Positions 25,135 through 32,061 of a DNA stretch of 64,000 nt are shown in pieces. The stretch comes from Acidobacteriota bacterium (GTDB lineage: Bacteria; Actinomycetota; Acidimicrobiia; Acidimicrobiales; Palsa-688), in assembly GCA_028876385.1 (NCBI GenBank), contig JAGWSF010000234.1, positions 1-64,000 on the forward strand, in the 5' to 3' direction. The notes beneath the pieces were generated by a model, which searched no databases, was not told where the DNA came from, and saw only the letters and a list, made by a program, of their open reading frames with translations. The position numbers were made by a program, and so were the translations under genes. Numbering within the stretch: the first letter of the stretch is position 1; each line of letters opens with the position of its first letter.

Positions 25135-26666
25135 GCCGCCACCGCCGCCGACGGGCTGAGGCTCCACGCCGTGACGGCCCGATCTGAGGAGACCTTCCGG
25201 AGGGGCGCCGCCGGAGGCGCGGCGGCGGCGTCGAGAGCCCACGCCCGCACCGCCGGACCCCACCGTCGACTCCTCGCCGCCGCCGCGGCCAGCAGGCCGC
25301 CCCCGCCGACCGCACCCAGCCACCAGACCGACGGAGCGGAGGAGGCGCCCACCAGACCACCCGAGACGAACCGGCCGACGGAGGCCACCAGCGCCCCGTA
25401 CCCGGCGGCCGTGCCTACCAGCACCGCCGGCCAGACCAGACCCCGGGTCCCGGCCGCGGGGGCCCGGTCGCGCCCGGCGAAGAAGCCCCACGCCAGGGCC
25501 AGGGCCGTCGCCGCGCTGAACCCGGTGAGCACCACCCCGTCGCCGTGGGCGATCCCGGGGGCGGCCGCGGCGGCCGCCGCCCCGGCGACAAGCGCCGGGA
25601 CGAAGCCACGGGAACGGCTCCCCGAGGCCACGGTGGGTCGTCCGGGGCGGGTCACCGTCGACCCCGACGACAGGAACAGCGACGCCTTGTAGGCGCCGTG
25701 GCCGGCGAGGTGCAGGGCCGCCGCCCCGTAGGCGCCGACGGCGCATTCGGCGAGCATGAAGCCCATCTGGCTCATGGTGGAGAACGCCAGCTGCCCCTTG
25801 ACGTCGGGCTGGGCGGCGGCGGCGACGGCCGCCGCTACGGCGGTGGCCCCGGCGGCGACCAGCAGCGCCACCATGGCCGGGCCCCACACCCCGAGCGGGC
25901 CGAAGCGCAGCAGCAGCATCCCCCCGCCGTTGACCACCCCGGCGTGGAGCAGCGCGCACGCCGGGGTCGGGGCCGACACCGTCAGAGGCAGCCACTTGCC
26001 GAACACCGCCTGGGCGCAGCGTGTCAGCGCGCCCACCACCACCAGGCTGGCCACCACGGGCCGCCAGGCGCCCAGGTGCCCGGCCGCCACAGTTAGCGAG
26101 GCCGGGGAGAGGCTGGCATCGCCGGCGGCCGCCCAGATGATCGCCGCAGCCGCGACCAGGCTGGCGTCGCCGAGCCCGAGGGTCCGGCGCAGGGACCGCC
26201 GGCAGGCGGTCACCCCGGGCAGATCGGTGCGCAGCCCGGCGACCAACGAGAACGCCGCCCCTGCAACCAGCCACCCGGCCACCAGGCCGGCCACGCTGGC
26301 CGCCGCGGCGACGGCGGCCATGGCCGTCACGACCACGCCGACCCATCCCGCGAAGCGGTCCCTCGTGGGGTCGGACTGGAGGTAGCGCGACGCGTAGCTC
26401 GACACGACCGCCCCGACCCCGGTCACCAGTACCAGGAAGAAGGCGCTCAGCGGGGCGCCGGTCAGCCCGGCTCCCGTCCCGCCCCCGACGGTGGCCGTGC
26501 GCCCCGTGGCGGCGGTCACGACCAGCAGGGCCACGGCGCTGGCCGCGGCGGCCCAGGAGACAGCCACGCCGGCCCGTCGCCGCCCGAGGCGTCCGGACAG
26601 CCCGCCGGCGACCGGCAGCACTACCGCGGCCAGCAGCATCACCCGTTCCATCCAAGACCCCTGCAT
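25131..26666 (-). CDS. dabB: DabB, NuoL/MrpA-like membrane subunit of the CO2 uptake complex
   Basis: About 511 residues from the ATG at 26666 (MQGSWMERVMLLAAVVLPVA), chosen because AGGAGG (26671-26676) lies four bases upstream. A very hydrophobic protein with about 13 transmembrane helices, homologous to the ion-translocating antiporter-like subunits of complex I. Family features include FGKWLPLTVSAPTPACALLH (quinone-oxidoreductase family core), VKGQLAFSTMSQMGFMLAEC and HLAGHGAYKASLFLSSGS, with Lys residues inside membrane helices. It would couple cation flow to DabA. It is first in the operon, upstream of dabA, the PII-like gene and the 140-aa gene. The promoter must lie in the AT-rich divergent gap shared with the regulator at 26762. 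Confidence 0.93.
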   Translation of the reverse strand: MQGSWMERVMLLAAVVLPVAGGLSGRLGRRRAGVAVSWAAAASAVALLVVTAATGRTATVGGGTGAGLTGAPLSAFFLVLVTGVGAVVSSYASRYLQSDPTRDRFAGWVGVVVTAMAAVAAAASVAGLVAGWLVAGAAFSLVAGLRTDLPGVTACRRSLRRTLGLGDASLVAAAAIIWAAAGDASLSPASLTVAAGHLGAWRPVVASLVVVGALTRCAQAVFGKWLPLTVSAPTPACALLHAGVVNGGGMLLLRFGPLGVWGPAMVALLVAAGATAVAAAVAAAAQPDVKGQLAFSTMSQMGFMLAECAVGAYGAAALHLAGHGAYKASLFLSSGSTVTRPGRPTVASGSRSRGFVPALVAGAAAAAAAPGIAHGDGVVLTGFSAATALALAWGFFAGRDRAPAAGTRGLVWPAVLVGTAAGYGALVASVGRFVSGGLVGASSAPSVWWLGAVGGGGLLAAAAARSRRWGPAVRAWALDAAAAPPAAPLRKVSSDRAVTAWSLSPSAAVAA

Positions 26667-26689
26667 CAATCCTCCTACGAAGTGGGTTT

Positions 26690-26729
26690 CATGATTTATA
26701 CAACGCGTATAGGCGTAGTGCAAATCATG
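26690..26729. promoter_or_regulatory. Nested inverted repeats in the dabB/regulator divergent promoter
   Basis: CATGATTT (26690-26697) is matched by AAATCATG (26722-26729). Between them is a second inverted repeat, TATAC-AACGC-GTATA (26697-26711). The patch is strikingly AT-rich for this genome and sits between divergent dabB and a winged-helix regulator. It probably contains -10 elements for both directions plus the regulator's operator. Confidence 0.6.
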
Positions 26730-26761
26730 TTTCAGACTTCGTGAACTGGTAGGGTTGGCCG

Positions 26762-27103
26762 GTGAGCCCGTCCAGGGAAGACCGGCCGGTGGCCCAGGCC
26801 ACCTGGACCTTCCTCACCAACCACGGGCACGTGCTGGTCTGCATCGCTCAGGATCCCGGTATCCGCGGGCGCGACATCGCCGAGCGGGTCGGTATCACCG
26901 AGCGGGCGGCGCAGGCCATAATCGCCGACCTGGTGGCGGCCGGCTACGTGAAGCGCAGCCGGGTGGGCCGACGCAACCATTACGAGATCGACCCGGAACT
27001 CCCGGTGCGCCACCCTGTGGAGCAGCCCCACAAGATCGGCGAGCTGCTCACCGCCGTGGCCGGTTACGGGGTGAAGCGCCGATCCTCCCGAACCGCCCCC
27101 TGA
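26762..27103 (+). CDS. Winged-helix transcriptional regulator divergent from dabB
   Basis: A 113-aa DNA-binding protein from GTG 26762. Residues 12-80 form a winged helix: WTFLTNHGHVLVCIAQDPGI, recognition helix region RDIAERVGITERAAQAIIAD and wing VKRSRVGRRNHYEIDP. The tail LPVRHPVEQPHKIGELLTAV could mediate dimer contacts. It resembles MarR/ArsR-like single-domain regulators; no metal-binding Cys cluster is present. Being divergent from dabB with nested palindromes in the 95-bp gap, it is the obvious candidate regulator of the operon. Effector and direction of control are unknown. Confidence 0.82.
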   Translation: MSPSREDRPVAQATWTFLTNHGHVLVCIAQDPGIRGRDIAERVGITERAAQAIIADLVAAGYVKRSRVGRRNHYEIDPELPVRHPVEQPHKIGELLTAVAGYGVKRRSSRTAP

Positions 27104-27178
27104 CGCGCCACATACCTGGCATTTCGACTGCCAACAACCCTACCGAAGCGGCGGGGACGGCCGTCGGGCTCTACGGCG

Positions 27179-28321
27179 TCAGGGTGGGGTGGGTTGGCCG
27201 GTGAGCAGGGCCGTGGCCCGTCGGGCCCGGGCGAGGGTCTCCTCGGGGTCGGAGCCGAGCGACGTCACGTGTCCGAGTTTGCGGCCCGGCGCGGCGCCCT
27301 TGCCGTAGAGGTGGATCGACGTGCCGGCGACGGTGAGGGCCCGGGGCAGGAGCCGGGCCGGGTCCGAACCGTCCGCCGCGCCCAGCACGTTGACCGTCGC
27401 CGCCGCAGGGGCGCGCAGCGTCGTGTCGCCGAGGGGCCAGTCCAGCACCGCCCGGAGGTGGTTGTGGAACTGCGACGTGGCCGCCGCTTCGATCGTGGCG
27501 TGCCCGGAGTTGTGGGGCCGCAGGGCGATCTCGTTGACCACGACGGCATCGTCGGCGGTGACGAAGAACTCGACGGCGGTCACCCCGGTGGCGTCGAGCG
27601 CCTCGGCGATGGTCCGGGCCAACTGCTGGACCCGCCCGGCGACGGGCGGGGCGAGGGCGGCGGGCATGACCAGCTCGTGGCAGATGCCGTCCACCTGCGA
27701 GGTGGCGACCGGCGGGTAGACCACCCAGTCGCCTGACGGACTGCGGGCTCCGACGACGGCGACCTCCTGTACCCAGGGCACGTAGCACTCGGCCAGGAGG
27801 AGGGAGGACGGAAGCGAGGCGAGGGCGGCGGCCACCTCGTCGGGTCCGGATACGACGGCCACCCCCCGGCCGTCGTATCCTCCCGTGCGGGATTTGATCA
27901 CCACCGGCCAGCCGTGCTCGTCACCGAAGCGGGCCACCTCCGCCTCGGGGTCGCGGTCGATGCCGACGAAGTCCGGTACGGGCAGGCCGGCGCGGGCGAA
28001 GGCGTTCCGACCGACCAGCTTGTCCTGGGCCGCGTGCAGGGCCCGGGGGCCAGGCCGTACCTGATGACCCGCTTCTGCCAGTGCCGCAGCCATATCATTG
28101 GGGACCAGCTCGTGGTCGAAGGTCACGACGTCGACCTCGGCCGCCAGCCGGGCCAGCGCCTGGGGATCGTCGGGTTCGCCGATGATGTACCGGGCCCCCG
28201 AGCGCACGGCCGGGTCGTCCTCGGACCGGGCCAGTACGACCAGGTCGATGGCCAGGTCGATGGCGGCGCTGTGGGTCATCCGGGCCAACTGTCCGGCGCC
28301 GACCATCCCGACCGACACCAC
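27179..28321 (-). CDS. purK: PurK, N5-carboxyaminoimidazole ribonucleotide synthase
   Basis: Purine biosynthesis: ATP-dependent carboxylation of AIR with bicarbonate to N5-CAIR. 380 aa from GTG 28321, chosen because AGGGAG (28329-28334) lies seven bases upstream; the GTG at 28318 is an equal option. ATP-grasp architecture: VGMVGAGQLARM at the N-terminus, DVVTFDHELVP, PGPRALHAAQDKLVGRNAF, WPVVIKSRTGGYDGRGVAVV (nucleotide-binding loop), LLLAECYVPWVQEVAVVGAR, VEFFVTADDAVVVNEIALRP and HNSGHATIEAAATSQFHNHL. The C-terminal sandwich hybrid domain ends in LYGKGAAPGRKLGHVT. It is divergent from purE, the enzyme for the next step. Confidence 0.96.
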   Translation of the reverse strand: MVSVGMVGAGQLARMTHSAAIDLAIDLVVLARSEDDPAVRSGARYIIGEPDDPQALARLAAEVDVVTFDHELVPNDMAAALAEAGHQVRPGPRALHAAQDKLVGRNAFARAGLPVPDFVGIDRDPEAEVARFGDEHGWPVVIKSRTGGYDGRGVAVVSGPDEVAAALASLPSSLLLAECYVPWVQEVAVVGARSPSGDWVVYPPVATSQVDGICHELVMPAALAPPVAGRVQQLARTIAEALDATGVTAVEFFVTADDAVVVNEIALRPHNSGHATIEAAATSQFHNHLRAVLDWPLGDTTLRAPAAATVNVLGAADGSDPARLLPRALTVAGTSIHLYGKGAAPGRKLGHVTSLGSDPEETLARARRATALLTGQPTPP

Positions 28322-28369
28322 ACCCCGGCTCCCTGACACCCGAACATTATTTCGTATAGTTTGGCGCGC
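28322..28369. promoter_or_regulatory. Compact divergent purK/purE promoter
   Basis: The two coding regions are 48 bp apart. TATAGT (28355-28360) is a good -10 for purE and lies only nine bases before its ATG, so the purE mRNA should be leaderless. AT-rich CGAAATAATG read on the minus strand (28345-28354) can provide the purK -10, leaving a leader of roughly 20 bases that contains its Shine-Dalgarno. Confidence 0.6.
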
Positions 28370-28912
28370 ATGCCAAGTGACGGGTCCGGCTCGCCTGCTC
28401 CGGCCGCCGACGGCTTCTCCGACACCGCCCCGGTCGAAGTGGTGATGGGCAGCGCTTCGGACCGGGCGGTGATGTCCGAGGCGGCCAAAGCGCTCGAGGC
28501 CCTCGGGGTCGCCACCACCATGCGGGTGGTCTCGGCTCACCGCAGTCCGCTGCTCATGCTGGACTACGGGCGAGGGGCGGCCGAGCGGGGGGTGAAGGTC
28601 ATCATCGCCGGGGCCGGCGGGGCGGCCCATCTGCCCGGGATGCTGGCGTCGGTGACGACCCTCCCGGTCATCGGGGTGCCCGTCGCCCTGCGCCATCTCG
28701 ACGGGTGGGACTCGCTGCTGTCCATCGTCCAGATGCCCGGAGGGGTCCCGGTGGCCACCGTGGGCATAGACGCGGCCCGCAATGCCGGGCTACTGGCCGC
28801 CCGGATCCTCGCCACCTCCGACCCGGTGTTGGCCGCCCGCCTGCACGAGCACGCCCGCGGCCTCGAGGAGGCGGCCCGGGCCCAGGACCGCTCCCTGCGC
28901 GATCCGGCCTGA
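28370..28912 (+). CDS. purE: PurE, N5-CAIR mutase
   Basis: Converts N5-CAIR to CAIR in purine synthesis. 180 aa from ATG 28370; the in-frame TTG at 28361 would fall inside the inferred -10 to start spacing. After a Pro/Ser-rich N-terminus of about 22 residues, the class I PurE motifs appear in order: [24 protein letters not shown] (active-site His), [50 protein letters not shown] and [14 protein letters not shown]. The usual mature length is about 160. A short acidic/Arg tail ends the protein. Confidence 0.96.
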   Translation: MPSDGSGSPAPAADGFSDTAPVEVVMGSASDRAVMSEAAKALEALGVATTMRVVSAHRSPLLMLDYGRGAAERGVKVIIAGAGGAAHLPGMLASVTTLPVIGVPVALRHLDGWDSLLSIVQMPGGVPVATVGIDAARNAGLLAARILATSDPVLAARLHEHARGLEEAARAQDRSLRDPA

Positions 28913-28948
28913 CCCGAACCGACGGTGAAGCGCCGGGCGGCGGGGCCT

Positions 28949-31891
28949 TCAGGCCACCGATGACTCGACCGGCAGCTCCGAGGGCAGCACGCCGAGCTCG
29001 AGGGCCTCGGTGATCTCGTCGGCGGGGCGGGCGGCGCTGTAGAGGAAGCCCTGCAGCAGGTCGCAGCCGTGGTCTATGAGGAAGCGGGCCTGAGCTTCGG
29101 TTTCGACGCCTTCGGCGGTGACATCCATGTCCATGAGGTGGGCCATCTCGATGGTCGCCGAGACGATGGCCGCGTCGTGGCGGTCCCGGGGTAGCCCGGA
29201 CACGAACGAGCGGTCGATCTTGAGCCGGCTCACCGGGAAGTGCTTGAGGTGGGTCCAGCTCGAATATCCGGTGCCGAAGTCGTCGAGGGACAAAGACACC
29301 CCGAACTTGCGCAGCTGGCCCAGTATGCCGGCCACCCGTTCGGGTTCCTGCATGGCCGCCGTCTCGGTCAGCTCGAGCTCGAGCAGCCGGGGGTCGGCGC
29401 CGGTCTCCTCGAGCACCCGGGCCACCATGTCGACCAGCGCGTTGCCCCGGAACTCGTGGGCCGACATGTTGACCCCGATGCGCAGCGGGGGCAGCCCGGC
29501 GTTCTCCCAGCCCTTGCACTGCGCCGCGGCGTCGGTGAGCACGCAGGTGTCGAGGGCGTTGATCAGCCCCCGTTCCTCGGCCAGGCCGATGAACTCGCCA
29601 GGGGGCACCAGGCCGCGGCGGGGGTGGGGCCAGCGGACCAGGGCCTCGACGGCGGCGATGCGCCGGGTCTGGGGTTCCACCTGGGGCTGGTAGTACACCA
29701 CGAAACTGCGCTGGCGGACCGCCTCGTGCAGGTCGGCCTCCAGCTCGAGGAGCTGGCGGGCCGAAGCGTTCATGGCCGGCGCGTAACGCACCGCCTGGTT
29801 CCCTCCCGACACCTTGGCCCGGTACATGGCGGTGTCGGCGTTCTTGAGCAGGGTGGGCGCGTCGCGCCCGTCCTCGGGGTAGAGGGCCACCCCGACGCTC
29901 GCCGAGAGGAACAGCTCCTGGCCGTCGATGCGGAACGGGTCGCGCAGAGAGTCCAGGATGCGCTCGGCGGTGGCGTCGGCCTCCTCGGGACCACTGACGT
30001 TGTGGACGAGCAGCGTGAACTCGTCACCGCCCAGGCGGGCCAGGGTGTCGGAGTGGCGGACGGTTCCCTTGAGTCGAGCGGCGGCGGCTCGCAGCAGGGC
30101 GTCGCCCTGGGCGTGGCCGAGGCTGTCGTTGACGTTCTTGAACCGGTCGAGGTCGCAGAACAGCAGGGCCAGCTGCTCCTGGGCGACCTCGGCGTCGTGC
30201 AGGCTGCGCTCGAGGGCCTCGGAGAAGTGCCGGCGGTTGGGGAGATCGGTCAGCGCATCCCGGTAGGCCATGTGGCGGATGCGCTGCTCGTTGCGCCGCA
30301 GCCGGCGCACCGCCGCCCGTTCCTGCTCGAGGAGGCGGACCTTCTCGAAGGCCAGCGCGGCCTGGTCGGCGAGGCCCTCGAGGCGCTCGGCGAGCGCCAC
30401 TCGGTCGGCGGCAGGCATGGGGCTGTCGCGCAGGGCGGTCACCGCGCCGAGCAGATCCCCGCCGCTCTGGATCGGCACGGCCACCATCTCCTCGGCGCCG
30501 GCGGCCTCGAGCTGGCCGAGCAGGTAGGGGTCGGCGGTGGTGCGCGTCACGTGCTGGGGCTGGAGGGTGCGGACCATGTCGGCCAGCAGAGGGGTGTCGG
30601 ACAGCGCGATGGTGTAGGTGCTCAGGCCCGGCGCCGGCAGGCTGTTGCGCAGGGAGCGGGTCCGAAACGACATGGTCTCGGTCTCGGGGTCCCACCACAA
30701 GACGCTGGCCCGGTGGGCGCCGATGACCGCCGGGACGGCGTCGGCCAGCTGTTGGGCCACCTCGTCGGTCGTGGTGGCGTGGGTGAGCCGGCGGGACAGG
30801 TCGAGCAGGGCGCTGGCCGACTCACCCCGCCGCCGGGCCTCTTCGAGGGCGGTGGCCGACTCGAGGGCCATGGCCGCCTGGCGGGCGTAGGCGGCGAAGA
30901 GGCGCCGGTCGTCGGCGAAGAAGACGTGTTCGATGCCGTACACCGCGACCAGCCGGCCGTAGAAGCGGCGCGACGAGGCCACGTCGACGATCAGGCGGGA
31001 CCCGCCGCGGTCGTCGGGATCATCGGCCAGGACCTCCGTAGCGAGCCGCTCGGCGTCGCCGACGGACAGGCCGAGGTGGTGGAACGACGTCCCCCCCGAT
31101 TCGTCGCGCAGCGCCAGCAGGAAGCTCTGGGCTTGTATGGCGTCGGCGGCTCGGCGGGTGATGCGCTGCAGGACGGTGTCCACGTCGGCCGGCGAGACGA
31201 GGTCGACGATGGTCGACTGCAGAGCCTCGTAGCGCTCGGTCAGCAGGCGGCGCTCCTCCTCCAGGAAGGCGATGCGCTGGCGCTTGCGGCCCAGCCGCCA
31301 GCGCCCCTGCGGCCGCCACCGGAGACGGTAGATGCACGCCGGTGCCCCCCGCACCTGGCATTCCTCGTGGACCACCACGGCCGGCTCCAGCCCGAACAGG
31401 GCCGGTATCTGCGACAGCACCCCGGCGGTGTAGTCGCAGTCGTACTGGTTGGGCTCGTAACCATCGTGGAGGCGGTTGGAGATGACCGCCCCGTCGCGCT
31501 CGACGGTCAGCGCCTCGCTGGTGAAGTTGGTGGCGAAGCGGGCCGAGGCCTTGGCCACGTTTCGGCAGACCGCGGCCGGGGATCCGAGGGCCCGTAGCAC
31601 GAGTCGGACGGCCGTTCCGGCCTGGCGCTCGAGGATGGTGGCGCCGATCATGCGGGGGGCGTCGGGGTCGCCCAGCGCCTCGACGGCCGCTTTGAAGAGG
31701 CGGACCTTCTGCTCCTGGGTCGTCCAGTTGCCCTCGTCGAGCAGCGCCGCCATCGGCCGGGTCTCCCCGGCGGCGGCCAGCAACCGCTCGACCGCGGCGT
31801 CGCCGCCGCGGTCGCACACGTAGCCGATGATGGCGGCGACGGTCAGATTCGAAGAGGCGCGCTCCTCCTCGAGCGGGCCAGAAGAGGCCAT
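28949..31891 (-). CDS. Sensor-GAF-GAF-GGDEF-EAL c-di-GMP turnover protein
   Basis: A 980-aa soluble protein. The N-terminal 200 residues form an alpha/beta ligand-binding-like module ending in EECQVRGAPACIYRLRW, a Cys-x-x-x-Gly-x-x-x-Cys ending as in 4VR-type sensor domains. A short basic helix and two GAF-like domains follow (about 215-345 and 360-510), then a coiled coil (LEQERAAVRRLRRNEQRI). The GGDEF domain has LFCDLDRFKNVNDSLGHAQG and LGGDEFTLLVH (about 620), with RHSD five residues ahead as an inhibitory site. The EAL domain has AVEALVRWPHP (about 748), NMSAHEF, LDDFGTGYSS (about 872), KIDRSFV and TAEGVETEAQA. All catalytic motifs of both domains are intact, so it could be bifunctional. 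ATG 31891 has no clear Shine-Dalgarno. Confidence 0.94.
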   Translation of the reverse strand: MASSGPLEEERASSNLTVAAIIGYVCDRGGDAAVERLLAAAGETRPMAALLDEGNWTTQEQKVRLFKAAVEALGDPDAPRMIGATILERQAGTAVRLVLRALGSPAAVCRNVAKASARFATNFTSEALTVERDGAVISNRLHDGYEPNQYDCDYTAGVLSQIPALFGLEPAVVVHEECQVRGAPACIYRLRWRPQGRWRLGRKRQRIAFLEEERRLLTERYEALQSTIVDLVSPADVDTVLQRITRRAADAIQAQSFLLALRDESGGTSFHHLGLSVGDAERLATEVLADDPDDRGGSRLIVDVASSRRFYGRLVAVYGIEHVFFADDRRLFAAYARQAAMALESATALEEARRRGESASALLDLSRRLTHATTTDEVAQQLADAVPAVIGAHRASVLWWDPETETMSFRTRSLRNSLPAPGLSTYTIALSDTPLLADMVRTLQPQHVTRTTADPYLLGQLEAAGAEEMVAVPIQSGGDLLGAVTALRDSPMPAADRVALAERLEGLADQAALAFEKVRLLEQERAAVRRLRRNEQRIRHMAYRDALTDLPNRRHFSEALERSLHDAEVAQEQLALLFCDLDRFKNVNDSLGHAQGDALLRAAAARLKGTVRHSDTLARLGGDEFTLLVHNVSGPEEADATAERILDSLRDPFRIDGQELFLSASVGVALYPEDGRDAPTLLKNADTAMYRAKVSGGNQAVRYAPAMNASARQLLELEADLHEAVRQRSFVVYYQPQVEPQTRRIAAVEALVRWPHPRRGLVPPGEFIGLAEERGLINALDTCVLTDAAAQCKGWENAGLPPLRIGVNMSAHEFRGNALVDMVARVLEETGADPRLLELELTETAAMQEPERVAGILGQLRKFGVSLSLDDFGTGYSSWTHLKHFPVSRLKIDRSFVSGLPRDRHDAAIVSATIEMAHLMDMDVTAEGVETEAQARFLIDHGCDLLQGFLYSAARPADEITEALELGVLPSELPVESSVA

Positions 31892-31901
31892 ACATCTGAT
31901 T

Positions 31902-31916
31902 GTCGGTAGGACCGAC
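31902..31916. promoter_or_regulatory. Palindrome GTCGGT-AGG-ACCGAC between c-di-GMP gene and htrA-like gene
   Basis: A perfect 6-bp inverted repeat with a 3-bp spacer, 11 bp upstream of the GGDEF-EAL start and about 145 bp before the protease start. Its size and place suit a dimeric repressor operator; the binding protein is unknown. Confidence 0.45.
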
Positions 31917-32061
31917 GTAACTATTGAGGACAGACGGGACCATTGCCCGATGCTCCAGTCGGTTTCAGCAACTTCTTACGGGGCTCACATGCCCATCACA
32001 GTCCGGGCGGCGAGATTTGAGGGCAAAGCGGAGTTCCACCTCCCCGAGTGAGGTCCCAAAC

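Noticed and set aside
22576..26655. A 1,359-codon open frame covering dabA and upstream
   Set aside because: Its first 500 codons lie antiparallel or out of frame over dabB and show Gly/Arg low complexity; DabA motifs start only after the GTG at 25134.
27098..27184. CCCTGACGC / GCGTCAGGG inverted repeat around the convergent regulator and purK ends
   Set aside because: Arms are about 70 bases apart and coincide with both stop codons; likely chance.
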